Shown here: piece after piece, positions 32,607 to 42,650 of the stretch | How positions within the stretch are numbered: the stretch's first letter is position 1 | How the letters are laid out: every line of letters begins with the position of its first letter | Assembly: GCA_009829735.1 (NCBI GenBank) | Contig: CM020619.1 | Span: forward strand, 12,763,777 to 12,827,776 | DNA length: 64,000 bases | DNA from: Pyropia yezoensis | Lineage: Eukaryota > Rhodophyta > Bangiophyceae > Bangiales > Bangiaceae | Direction of reading: 5' to 3' | Notes under the pieces: model-generated | What the model was told of the DNA's origin: nothing | Database searches by the model: none | What the model saw: the letters and a program-made list of their open reading frames with translations, nothing else | Made by a program: the position numbers and the translations under genes

Positions 32607-33959
32607 CACCGGCAGGGCGCCCCGCGTCTCAACGTCTGCGCCGGTGCTGTCGCCGCCCGCCAAGGGGGAAACGCCCTTGGGAAAGTGCGCTCGGCCATGC
32701 GTGTCGAGACGGGCGTCCTCGGCTCAATCATTCTCACCCTGTCGAACGAGCGGGTAGACCCGTCGGCGGTCGCGGCGGCGCTAGTGGCGGCTGCGGTGGC
32801 GGGCCCCGCCGACCCTGGCCTATCTGCTGCCGCCCGCTTCTGCGTCCGCGTTATCCCCTTCGCCACCACAGCGCATGAAACGACGGCGGGGGTGGCGGCG
32901 GCCGCTGCCGCGGCGTTGCCGGCGGCATGCCCCTCGCGCACCGTAGACTCGGCGGTCGTCTACAGGTGCCGCCACAACGCGGGCGCCGCCCGGGACGACT
33001 ATACCGCCGTCGTTGGCGCGGCCGTCGCGGGAGTGGCCGCCGAGGTGCTTGTCGCCGACGGGGCGGGCGGCTGGCGCGTTGCGCTCGACGCCCCCGACGC
33101 GGTCGTGGTGGTAGAGTTGCCCAAGATGCCCTTCGCGGTGGGGGTGGTGGGGGGGGGGTGTGGGCGGACGAGGCGCCTGAACGTTCGGGTTCTTGGCGAG
33201 CGCGCCGCCGAGCCGCGCCGTCTCGCTGCCGGCGGAAGTTCTGCCGCCGAGCGGGAGAAGGTGGGGGCATTCGCCGAAGCGGCCACGCCAGCAAAGCTCG
33301 CGACGGCGGCCAAGCGAGACTCGTCGTCAGAGCCGGCAGCGGCCACCAACCCGGCGACGGCCGCCGATCCCGTGACGGCCGCCGGCCCGGCGACGGCCGC
33401 CGGCCCGGCGACGGCCGCCAAGCTGGCGACGGCTGCCGACATGGCGACGGTCGCCGACCCGTTGACGGCCGCGGACCCGAAGACGGCCACCGACCCTGCG
33501 CCAGCGGTCAACGCGACGGTGGCCGACCCTTCCGAGGTGGCTGACCCGTTCACGGCGGCCGCCGCGGTACGACCAGCTGACGAGGTCGCCACGAGCGACG
33601 GGGGCGCAGCCGCCGACGGCGCGGCGTCCGAGGCCGCCCCGCCACCCATCTCGCCGGCAACTGTCGCGGGGTCGGCGATTGGGGCAATGGTGTCGTTAAT
33701 GGCGGTTTGGGCGGTGGCGGCGGTGGCGGCCGTGCCGGCGGTGATGGCAGAGCCGGCGGCGGTGGTGCTGGCAGCGGCGGTGGCTACCCAGCGCCCCAAC
33801 AGCCACTCAGGGCTGTGCGCAGCCCGCGGGTGGGCTATTGACTGCCACCGGAGTGGCCGGTGCGGACGGGCGGCATGCCGGCGCCGCGTCGGCGGCGCAC
33901 GCCCCCACAACCGGCCGAGACGGGTTGCGGCGGGCGGCGGTTGCCCCAAGTCGCGGTAG
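32607..33959 (+). CDS. THUMP-domain protein, Tan1/THUMPD1-like, copy B
   Basis: This duplicate of the THUMP gene has the same order of motifs (ETGVLGSIILTL, RFCVRVIPF, VVYRCRHNAGAARD, VVVVELPKMPFAVGVVG). Three conserved-region residues differ from copy A: Trp to Ser before AVVYRC, Ala to Asp in AARDA, and Val to Gly in VAVVAAE. Copy A looks closer to the family consensus. As in copy A the true start lies upstream and is not fixed, and the tail beyond about 33,200 is Ala/Thr repeat and low-complexity code. Confidence 0.58.
   Translation, partial: HRQGAPRLNVCAGAVAARQGGNALGKVRSAMRVETGVLGSIILTLSNERVDPSAVAAALVAAAVAGPADPGLSAAARFCVRVIPFATTAHETTAGVAAAAAAALPAACPSRTVDSAVVYRCRHNAGAARDDYTAVVGAAVAGVAAEVLVADGAGGWRVALDAPDAVVVVELPKMPFAVGVVGGGCGRTRRLNVRVLGERAAEPRRLAAGGSSAAEREKVGAFAEAATPAKLATAAKRDSSSEPAAATNPATAADPVTAAGPATAAGPATAAKLATAADMATVADPLTAADPKTATDPAPAVNATVADPSEVADPFTAAAAVRPADEVATSDGGAAADGAASEAAPPPISPATVAGSAIGAMVSLMAVWAVAAVAAVPAVMAEPAAVVLAAAVATQRPNSHSGLCAARGWAIDCHRSGRCGRAACRRRVGGARPHNRPRRVAAGGGCPKSR
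33787..33842 (-). repeat. Conserved dispersed block, copy B
   Basis: This is the duplicate of the block at 12,490-12,545. Confidence 0.5.
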
Positions 33960-34296
33960 TGGCGGCGGTGTTGGCAGTGCTGACGGCGTGGGCGGTGCCG
34001 ACAGGGGCGGTCATTGCGGCTGTGATCGCAGTGGCTGTGGTGGAGATTTGGGCGGCGGCGGCGGCGTCGGTGCTCCGGGGAGTCGGTGGGTGCTAGTCGT
34101 TGGGAGGTCGCGGGCAAGCTCGGCGAGGTGGAGAGGGGGGGCCTTGTGGGGGGGTGGCAGTTGCGCAGGATGTGCGTTGCATCGGCGAGGTTTCGGCGTC
34201 TTCGTGCCTCACTGGTGGGGCCAGGCGAAAGGCGGGTGTGGGGTGGAGATCGTGTTGGATGTGCTTGGCATTGGCGTGGTTGCGTCGGCCGCCTCT

Positions 34297-36118
34297 CTCA
34301 CTGATAGCGTCGGGTGTCTTCGGGACATGCTTGGTGGTGCTTGCAGTACTGGTGCTGAGGGGGGCCGATTGCTGTCGGCGTGGTGGAGCGTCGGAGGGTA
34401 TCAGCCACTGGGAGACCGCAGGCAACGTCCTCCACCTCCACAAGGCGATCGCGAAAACGGCGGCGGCGGTGCCCCACACGGCCACGCGGCCAGCGCGAAG
34501 GCGCGGACATGGACGGCTTCGCGGCCGGTATGATGAGCGGCCTCGGCGAGGGTGGGCGTGAGCGCCGACAGCTCAACACCTTGGGGAATCAAGGCGCACG
34601 ACGACGCAGGACTCTCGACGTGCAGCACCGCGGACACCGCCACCTGCGTGCGGGCAAAGCTGGCGACCGGCCTCGCGCACATTGACGCTACCTCACCGCG
34701 GCCCCCTCCACCGATCAAAAAAACCAAACAGCCGCATGACAATCGCGCGCCACCCAGCACCCGCTTGCACGCTGGCCCAAAACAAAAACGGCAAAGATGA
34801 GCCGCTCAAACGAAAGTCACAAAACACCAGATCGATAAGGGGACGGGGACTGCCTCAATCCTGCCCTCCACACCAGTCTGCGAACAGCCCTTCCTCCCGT
34901 CTCGACGACCAACTGCTACGCCCAGGTACACGTGGGGCGTCAGTGGGAACTCCTTAACAGCCCCCCCCACTGACAATGGCGTCAGCGGCCACGCGTCGGC
35001 CGCCCCCGCCGGCGGCGATCGTGACCGCGACGCTCCCGCCACACAGGCTACTCCGACATATCGCCCATCACGTTGCGCAGCGCTCAGAGCAGCGGCAGCT
35101 GGCCACCAAATCTGCCACGCCGATGACCCCTCAATCCGCCGTCGACGCGTGGATGTGAGGGGCTGACAAGGCAAAACCTGAAGAAAGTAAAGTACGGAGG
35201 TCAGGACAGGAGACATGCCCTTCAGATGTTTTCCACGAGACCGCCAGCGCTACGACCGACACGAAGACCACATCGCCGCCGAGCCGCGACCGCTGCTTGA
35301 TGCCGACACCAAACAGCCAGGCTTTGTACATGCCATAGAAGCAGCGCCCGAGCAGGCTATCGACTTCGCGATCAACCGTCGCACAGCCGCGACCGGCGTA
35401 CGACGCCCATCTCAGCCCGATCACACCGCGATCAATCGTCATGTCATCGAAGGCGGAGGCGGTGGTCACGCGAAGCACAAAGAAGGAGTTCGAGGTGGAA
35501 TCGATCCCCGTGGCGTGTGGATACCACCTCCTGCAACTGTGAACCCAGAAACACGCGCACGACGGCCTCATCGCAGCCAGAGGCCGATAACGTGGTCGAC
35601 AAGTCACCGCCGACAGCGCTCTGCCGCGAAACCTTCGCCATTGCAGACCCCGACGCAGGTGCCCATGCTGCTGCCGTTACGATCGCCGCCCCAATCACAC
35701 CATCGTGAAGCACGAGACAGCCCAATGAGCGAGAATGGCCCCGTCCGTGCCAAGCAACGCTTCCTTGCGACCACAGCACTCAGATGTCGTTTACTGCCGC
35801 CGCTGATCTGGGACAGTCGGCAACCGCCGTCCCTTTCGACAGCGCGCCGACACAGATCGTCGTCGCCACCTCGTTACGGCCGACTGCCGCCAACCCGAAA
35901 CGACCATATGCTGACAGCGACAGGACGGCATCGACACTACCGCCGCGGCCGACTGCCGCCACCCCGAAATAACCAGATGCCGACCGCGACAGGACGGCAT
36001 CGACACTACCATCTTCGGCCGTCGCCACGGCCATCAGCTCCATCAGCGTCGCAGCCGCTACCGCTGCTGCTGCCGTCACGATCACAATCCACATGAGCAA
36101 GATACCTACGCAGATCAT
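34297..36118 (-). CDS. Probable spliced secreted or type I membrane protein, copy B
   Basis: This duplicate of 13,000-14,821 has the same signal peptide (one Met to Ile change in the hydrophobic core), the same two 23-residue repeats and the same later coding-like pieces. Substitutions between copies inside the best coding-like stretches are few. Exon borders are not established. The function is unknown; export to the surface is inferred from the signal peptide and the hydrophobic segment near the end. Confidence 0.38.
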
Positions 36119-36829
36119 GATGCAAGCGCAGCGCTCCGACGTGGCCAGTCGACGACGTCGTCGTCGTAGGGATCCCTTTCACGGCCCATTATAGCAGAGC
36201 ATGTACTTGAGATCACAAGTATTCCCGCATAAGTGACCGGGCCCGCAGAACGGCTGGAAAGGGGGTGACAGTCACAGGAGGGCAGCGCCGATCCTCGTGA
36301 ATGTCATCCTGACGACAGAAGAAGCGGTAAAGGTCTGCTGAAGCCAGGGCGTGTGTTCGCCTGAGCATCGACCGTTTTGAAGCAGACCCTGTCACATTCA
36401 ATGCAAGTACGAAGCAACTCCACTGAGCGCCAAATGCGCCCACTTGATTGCGCCCACGTGTGGTGGGCTGGACCACAGCCACGTCCTGAGACAGAAAAGG
36501 AACCCTTTTGCTGGATCGATCTCTCGTCCCCAGAAAGTTGTCATCTGACTTGCGTCGTGTGCGCGGACCTGCCCTGAACTTCTGCTTGCGTACTGCGTAC
36601 AGGGCGTTAATGGAGAGACTGAATTCGAGGCCACCTGTCCCTTAGATAAGCACAGGAATTCTTTCTCGGAGACACTACACACGTTAACTTTCGCCCATCC
36701 ACACGTGCCTGAGCAACCTTCACCGTCGACTTCGCATGCACGAAGCCGAGTGCTCTTCTGCCGACCACTGCTAGCGGGAAGCGGCCTGTGGTTTCCGGCC
36801 AGCAGTCTGCCGCCGCGGACGCTGTCACC

Positions 36830-38041
36830 ATGGTCATCACGTGCAGCACCTGCCAGTTTAGGCCAACGGGTGGCCTCAAGGGGCACACTGCCAAGAAATG
36901 TGTCCTTAAGGAGTTTGTTTGCAAGCGCTCGCTACCCACGGATCACCCTCTGCGAACCCCTGGCGAGTGCCTGATTGAGACCTGCATCCACAACGCTGTT
37001 TGCACGGTGTGTAACGTCAAGGGTCACCGTGTCATGACGCTCACGTACTCCCCGTCCCGGTGGATGTGGAGCCCCGAAAGAACGTTGGTACGCGCTCGGC
37101 GGCAGACGCCGCTGAAGCTCGACGACTTTGCATGCGCGCTGTTGACGCAGCAAGCGCTTGACGCCTTCATGGAGAGCGTGCAGAGCGAGGCCGGCGCGGC
37201 CTCTCAAGCCCGGCAGACCGCCGCTGACACGGTCTCGCGCATCCAGGCGAACTTGTTTCAAGCCAATTTGCCAGTCCGCGCCGCTGCGGATCTCATGGCG
37301 TCTAGTGGGTCACGTGCGGCATCTGTCCACCCTGATAACGCGGCTAACTACGCCGCGCTCCTCGCAAATGCGGACCGCGGCGCAGTCGCAGCTGGTTTCA
37401 GCGGGGCCGAGGCGGCGGAAGGACCGATGGAGGGACCGCGGCTGCCGCGTGATCTCTCCACTAGCGACGAGGACGAGGAAGATTTTAGTTCGGCTGCCAC
37501 TGGTGGTTCAGTGCCGCGTACTCCCCGCGCTGTACGCGCGCACCGAGACGCTGTGGAGGGCATGTCTGCCGTTCGTGCTGGAAGGGTCTCGAAGGAGACG
37601 CGTCGAATGTGGGACGAGGCCGCAGCCCAGAGATCTGCAATGTCGGGGGCTGCTGCTCCAGTCGGCGGTGATGAGCGCGGCGGTGGTGGGGGCGGAGGAT
37701 GGGTGGGGGACATTCCGTCTGACTTTTCTCGACGCTTGCCATCTTTGCGGATGCCCTCTATCGCCCGGCTTCCTCCCTCAGAGGTTGCTCGACTCGTGCT
37801 GGAGGGCGTTTCCTGTGTGCCGCTCGCAGAGGTGGAGGTTGGGTTGCGCCGTGACATTGAGCGGGGCGCTCAGCATGCGATGGTCCGAGGGTTGATGCTT
37901 GTGTCGTCGGGGTGCACACCAGCATTCATTGCTGAGCGCCTTTGTTCGCGTATGGACGGGCCGCAGCGAACCTCCATGCTTCCCGTAGTGGCGCAGTGGG
38001 TATTCTCCTACGTGAATGAGCTGAAGGAGCGCGACGCTTGA
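36830..38041 (+). CDS. 403-residue Cys/His-rich protein of unknown family, copy B
   Basis: This duplicate of 15,533-16,744 has the same ACCATGG start and length. The 1,212 coding bases differ from copy A at ten positions by my count; nine change the residue and one is silent. All Cys and His of the N-terminal metal-like region are kept. Residue 65 is Gly, giving a VKGH context more like a zinc knuckle than the Val of copy A. The C-terminal ~90 residues are identical in both copies. The function is unknown. Confidence 0.7.
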   Translation: MVITCSTCQFRPTGGLKGHTAKKCVLKEFVCKRSLPTDHPLRTPGECLIETCIHNAVCTVCNVKGHRVMTLTYSPSRWMWSPERTLVRARRQTPLKLDDFACALLTQQALDAFMESVQSEAGAASQARQTAADTVSRIQANLFQANLPVRAAADLMASSGSRAASVHPDNAANYAALLANADRGAVAAGFSGAEAAEGPMEGPRLPRDLSTSDEDEEDFSSAATGGSVPRTPRAVRAHRDAVEGMSAVRAGRVSKETRRMWDEAAAQRSAMSGAAAPVGGDERGGGGGGGWVGDIPSDFSRRLPSLRMPSIARLPPSEVARLVLEGVSCVPLAEVEVGLRRDIERGAQHAMVRGLMLVSSGCTPAFIAERLCSRMDGPQRTSMLPVVAQWVFSYVNELKERDA

Positions 38042-38186
38042 TAACTGGACGACGTGCAGTAAGACGCGAGTGAGCAGACCGAAAGGAAGGCAAAAATTCG
38101 TGAGCGTTGTTGAAGGTACACAGCTTGAGTCATTTGTCTACGCCCTTTGTTTCTAGCGTGGGGACGCTCGCAACACCCGTCCACAC

Positions 38187-39097
38187 CACCGCCCCGACCA
38201 TGGCCGCCGCCACCACCGTCGCCACCGCCACTAATTCCGCCACCGACTGGGGTGGGTTGACCACCAGCGAGGTGGCCACCGCTTTGGGTTGCTGGTTGGC
38301 CGGTAGGCCGCCAACGCCTCCATCACGGCCACCTCCGCATGCTGCTGCCTCCGCCGCCATCGCAGCCACGTCAGCCATCGGGGCCACCGCACCCTGACTG
38401 CCAGCACCGCCTGAACGACAGCTCCCACCACCACCCCTACGGTACCCACCACCGCCACCACCGCCACCACCGCCACCGCCACTAACTCCGCTACCGCCAG
38501 GATTCAGTGGCCCACCGACGAGGTGACGACCGCCTTCGGTGGCTGGTGGGAAGGTGGATTGCCACCGCCGCCACGACTGGGACCGGCGAGTGCCACGATG
38601 GGTGCCACCTCCGCCGCGGGCGCCACAGCCGCACAGCGGGAACTACCAACGGCGCCCTTGCCGTAGAAATCGTCGACACAGTCGGCACCGCCCCCACCAC
38701 TGCTACGAACACCACCGCCCACACCCCCGCAACTACAACCCACCACAGCCACGGCGGCCAGCACCGCCACCGCCGCTACCTCCGCCATCGGCCAGATTCG
38801 ATGGCCCACTGGCAAGGTGCCGACCGCCTTGGGCAGCTGGTGGGGCAGGAGGTCGCCACGGCCGCCATGACCGCGACTGGCGACGGCGTGTCCGCAACCG
38901 CCGCGATCGCAGCCACATCAGCGGCGGGCGCCCCAGACGCGAACATTGGCGCCAACCCCACCAAAGCTCCCACCACGACACCAGCTCCGGCCACCAGCAC
39001 AGTAGCCCACAGGCAGACTTCCATTCGCGTTGGGTGGCTGGCGGGGGGGGGGTCGCCACCACCACCGCTGGGGCGACCGCAGTCGGACGTGCCGCTA
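38187..39097 (+). repeat. Array of conserved blocks in plus orientation, copy B
   Basis: This is the duplicate of 16,890-17,800, with cores at about 38,286, 38,537, 38,831 and 39,032. Confidence 0.7.
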
Positions 39098-39126
39098 CCG
39101 CCGGCAGCGCCACCACCTCAGCCGCC

Positions 39127-39175
39127 GGCACCGGGGGGGGGGTGCCCTGCCTGCCTGCCTGCCGCTGCCGCCGCC

Positions 39176-39206
<31 letters not shown>

Positions 39207-40800
39207 AGCGGCAGCAGGGTCGGCGCGGGGGCGGCGCGGGGGCGGCGCGGGTGTCTGGTGCCGCCGCCGGCGGGGGCGGGGGTGGCCGTGTCCCCCCCGC
39301 ACCCACCCCCCCCCCCCCTCGCCACGGCTGCAGCTGCAGCTGCAGGCACCGCCCGCTGGGGCTGCTGCTGGCGTGCGGGGGAGAGGGTGGAACTGCTGGC
39401 GGTGGTGGTGGTGGTGCTGCCGGTGGTCACTGACGGGGTGGGATGGGGAGAGGGTGGCCGTGGCCGTGGCCGTGGCCGTGCATGAAATGGGGGGGGGGGG
39501 GGGGGGGGGGGGCAGACTCGTGTACGAAGTGGGGGGGAACACTCGTGTAATAGCACGTGGGGGGGGGGGGGGGGGGGGGGGGGGGGTTGACCGCCGTGCG
39601 CAAGGCGCCGGGTGCAACGGCGCGTCTGGGCGGCACTCTCCCCCGCTCCCTCCCCTCCCCTCCCCTCCCTTCCCCTCGCCTCCCCTCCCCTCCCCCTACC
39701 CCCGACCATCTCTGCTCCCCAGCCGCGCCACCCGTGGGCACGCCGCTCCCCACTCACGCACCCCCCCAACCCCCCCCCCCTCTCTCCCCCCCCCGCCGCC
39801 CCCCGTTCCCCGTCCCACCCCCCCCGAGCGGTCGGCCGCTTTGCCGTCGGGGGGGGGTGGGGTGGGGGTGGGGTGGGGGATGGCCGGCCGCGGGGGCGCC
39901 CGCTTCTGCCCCGCCTGGGTGGTGGGGGGGCGGTCACAGGGGGCGGGGGTGGGGTGCCCTGTGGGCCCCCCGTCTCTCTCCCCCTGCCCTCCACCCTTCC
40001 CCCCCCCCCCCCCCCCCCCCCCCCCCGGCCCCAACCCCCCCCCCCCGTGTGGCGTGTGTGGGGGAGGGAGGCGCGCCGCCAGAGGCGGGCAGGCGTGCCA
40101 CGCCGGGAGCGGCGCGCGGGGTGGTGGGCCCGCCTCACGCTGTGCCGCCGCCGCCGGCGGCCAGCCTGCTGCTGCTTCGGCTGGGCGCGGGGGGGGGGCT
40201 CGGCGGCGGTAGCGGCGGCTGACGGCCGGCGTGGGAGGGCGCGGCGGTGGGGAGCCCCTCCCCCCTGGGTAGGCGCCACGCCCGCCGCCGGCTGTGGCGG
40301 CGCGGCGCTTCTTGAGCGCCGCCCCTCGCCGCGGCACCGGCGCCATGACCCGCCCTTCCCCTCACGCTCCCCAGCCGTGCCTCTTTAGCGGTCCGCCCCC
40401 CCCCCCCCCCCCCCCCCCCCCCCCCACCCCTCCTCCCGGTGACGGTGGTGGGCGGGGTCTGGTGGGTGTGCTTGCCCCCAGTGCCAGGTCGCCGGTCTCC
40501 CCCCTTTCCCCCCCCCCCCCCCCCCCCTTTTACCCCTTGCTCCTTCTTCGCAGCCCTTGCCCCTGCTCCTCCTACCCATCGCGTTTACTTACAACGTTGA
40601 GGGCTTGGTGGTGCTTGTCGCCGCCGGTTCCTCTGCCCACCTCCCATAGCGTCCCCACTTTTCCTCCCCGCTCTCTCTCTTTCCCCCCCCTTCTCCACGC
40701 CCTCCCTCATTCCCCCCCCCCCCCCCCCCCCTTCCCTCCCCTTTCCCTCCCAAGGTCGGTTGCGGATTCGTACTTTTGGTGGTTGCCTCTGTGGCTGTCG
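39127..40800. repeat. Homopolymer, triplet and pyrimidine-rich DNA
   Basis: Long G runs (near 39,489-39,512 and 39,560-39,586) and C runs (near 40,002-40,026, 40,395-40,427, 40,508-40,527 and 40,712-40,730) dominate, with CCCCT repeats between. No gene is supported. The last 400 bases are strongly pyrimidine-rich and lead up to the NTR-domain gene, so they could hold its 5' leader or an intron. Confidence 0.7.
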
Positions 40801-40821
40801 GTGTAGCCGTCCCCCCCCGTC

Positions 40822-41853
40822 ATGGACTGGGTCGGCCGCATGCGGCCGCCGCCGCCGCGTCGGCGGGAGACGGGGTCGGTGGTCAAGGCGGCCGCCGCCG
40901 CGGCGGTGGTGGTGGCCGCGTCGGCCGCCGGCGCGCGGGCGGCGGTGGTGGTGTCCCAGTCCCCGTCGTGGGCGGCCGCGGGCTCCCGCTGGCTGGCCCG
41001 CCTCAGCGGCGGCGGCGGCGGCGGCATGAGCGTGGCCGCCCCGCCGGCGGTGGTGGGCCTGCCCGGCGTGGCGGCCCGTGACGACGTCACGGCGGGGGCG
41101 CTGGCCGTGTCGGTGCGGCCCAAGTGTGCGTGCGCGGCGCCCGAGAGCGTCGGCGACGCGCTGGCGGGCGGCCCCATCTACCGGCTCAAGGTGACGGGCA
41201 AGGTCACCGTCGGCGACGGCGGCGCGTACAGCGACTACTTTAACGCGGACGTCTACTATGGGTACAATGGCGGGTGTGGCCGGTCGCGGCTGGTCATCAA
41301 GACCCCCTCCCAGTCGGCCGACTGTGCGCTGTCGCCGGGGCTGTCCACCGGCACCGAGTACATCCTGCAGGCGCGGACGACGGGCGGCTCGTCGCCGCTC
41401 CCCGGGGTGGCGTCGGGGGTGCCCATTGTGACGGCCATCTCGTGCGGGTACGTCAAGACGGCCGGCAGCCTGGACGTGTACGAGCAGTCGGCGCTCGCAA
41501 AGGTGTCGTGCGACGGCTCGGGCGGGGGGTACTCGGTCATTACGCCGACACCCAAGCCCGAGCCCATTGGCGGCGGCGGCCAGTGCGGGTGGTCGGTCAC
41601 CAACGCGCCCTGCGCGGAAGGCTTTACGTGCACCGACGAGAAGGACGGCCGCTGCCAGCGGACGGTCGGCCCCGCCAGCAAGTGCTTCCCGTCGGCGGGC
41701 ATTGTGTGTGGCGAGTCGGACGGCGCGGTCTTTACGTGCACCAACGAGCGGTGCGAGCGCCGCGTCGGACCCAACGCACAGTGCAACCCCGACGGCGGCG
41801 TCCTGTGCGCGGCGCCAGACGGGCAGTCGCTGGCGTGCACGGGCGGGGTGTGA
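40822..41853 (+). CDS. Secreted NTR-domain protein with Cys-rich modules
   Basis: The frame from the ATG at 40,822 has 343 codons. Residues 1-45 form an Arg-rich start and an Ala/Val hydrophobic core, a signal peptide or anchor. Residues 102-212 match the netrin/TIMP-like (NTR) fold: C102 and C104, then IYRLKVTGKVTV, C152, the IKTPSQSADC strand ending at C168, GTEYILQAR, and ISCGYV with C208. After a Thr/Pro linker (241-250), residues 255-343 hold Cys-rich modules (QCGWSVTNAPCAEGFTC, then two GP..C....G..C units). The first resembles a cellulose-binding CBM1 repeat, the type known from a Porphyra polysaccharide-binding protein. The reading frame stops at a TGA where the next module would have Cys. 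It probably acts in the cell wall or extracellular matrix. Confidence 0.68.
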   Translation: MDWVGRMRPPPPRRRETGSVVKAAAAAAVVVAASAAGARAAVVVSQSPSWAAAGSRWLARLSGGGGGGMSVAAPPAVVGLPGVAARDDVTAGALAVSVRPKCACAAPESVGDALAGGPIYRLKVTGKVTVGDGGAYSDYFNADVYYGYNGGCGRSRLVIKTPSQSADCALSPGLSTGTEYILQARTTGGSSPLPGVASGVPIVTAISCGYVKTAGSLDVYEQSALAKVSCDGSGGGYSVITPTPKPEPIGGGGQCGWSVTNAPCAEGFTCTDEKDGRCQRTVGPASKCFPSAGIVCGESDGAVFTCTNERCERRVGPNAQCNPDGGVLCAAPDGQSLACTGGV

Positions 41854-41940
41854 GTGGAGCAGGTGCAGCCGGGCGGCTCGTGCGACCCGGCCAAGGGCCT
41901 CGTCTGCGCGTGGGCGTACGGCATGCCGGCACCACGACAC
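41854..41940 (+). CDS. In-frame continuation of the Cys-rich modules after the TGA
   Basis: Directly behind the TGA the same frame reads VEQVQPGGSCDPAKGLVC and then WAYGMP, clearly part of a third Cys-rich module. It then fades into proline- and triplet-rich code at about 41,930. Either the stop is an error or a nonsense change, or it is read through. The end of the gene may be cut off by repeat or an intron. Confidence 0.5.
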
Positions 41941-42650
41941 CCACCGTCGGCACCACCCCAGCCACAGCTATGGACACCACCGCCCCCGCTACGGCCGCAG
42001 CCACCAGCGTCCCCAGCGGCACTACTTTCGCCGCCAACAGGATTCAGAAGACCACCGGAAAGAAGCCCACAGCCTTGGCTGGCCGGTGAGGTAGCGGGTC
42101 TCCACAGCCGCCGCCACCCCAACTGGCGGCGGCATGGCCGCGACCACCGCAATCGCATCCACATCAACCGCGAGCGCCAACCGATGCCACCATCGGCGCC
42201 ACCCCCACCACACATGCCACCACCACCAAAGCTATTGCCACCAGCACTCCCACCGCCCCCACAACCGACCCCCCCGCCAGTACCGCCGTCGCCGCCACGG
42301 CCACCACAGCGATCCCGACCGGCGACAGCATTGCCGCCACCACCGCAATTTCTGCCACCCTAGTCGTGGGCTCCACCGAAGCCACCATCGGCACAACCCC
42401 CAGCACAGCTGCTATCACCAACCAGCTACGGCCGCCACCACACCCCCCGCCCCTACCACCGTCACCTCCGCCACCGGAGCCACTGCGTGGACTTCCCTCG
42501 CAGGCGGCCGTGAGCAGACATCCGGCAGGTTGCCGATCGCGTTGGGTGGCTCGGGGGGGGCGAGCTGCCCGTCGGAGCCTGACGCGGCGGCCACAGCCGC
42601 CTCTGGCGCCCCCGCCCACCACGCCGGCGCGCCCCCCCACCCTACCCCCT
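41930..42650 (+). repeat. Triplet-rich DNA with two conserved blocks
   Basis: ACC/GCC triplets carry dispersed blocks with cores near 42,075 (CAGGATTCAG at its left, CTTGGCTGGCCGGTG) and 42,541 (GCGTTGGGTGGCTCGGG). The orientation is the same as the 16.9-17.8 kb array. No gene is visible. Confidence 0.6.

Larger units (their letters stand above)
27957..39642. repeat. Copy B of the 11.7 kb duplicated unit
   Basis: This is the same unit as 6,658-18,342, same order and orientation, about 1% different. It starts at the LTR junction, right at the transposase start codon, and runs past the point where copy A is cut by the gap. Open frames of copy A are all kept here. Confidence 0.95.
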
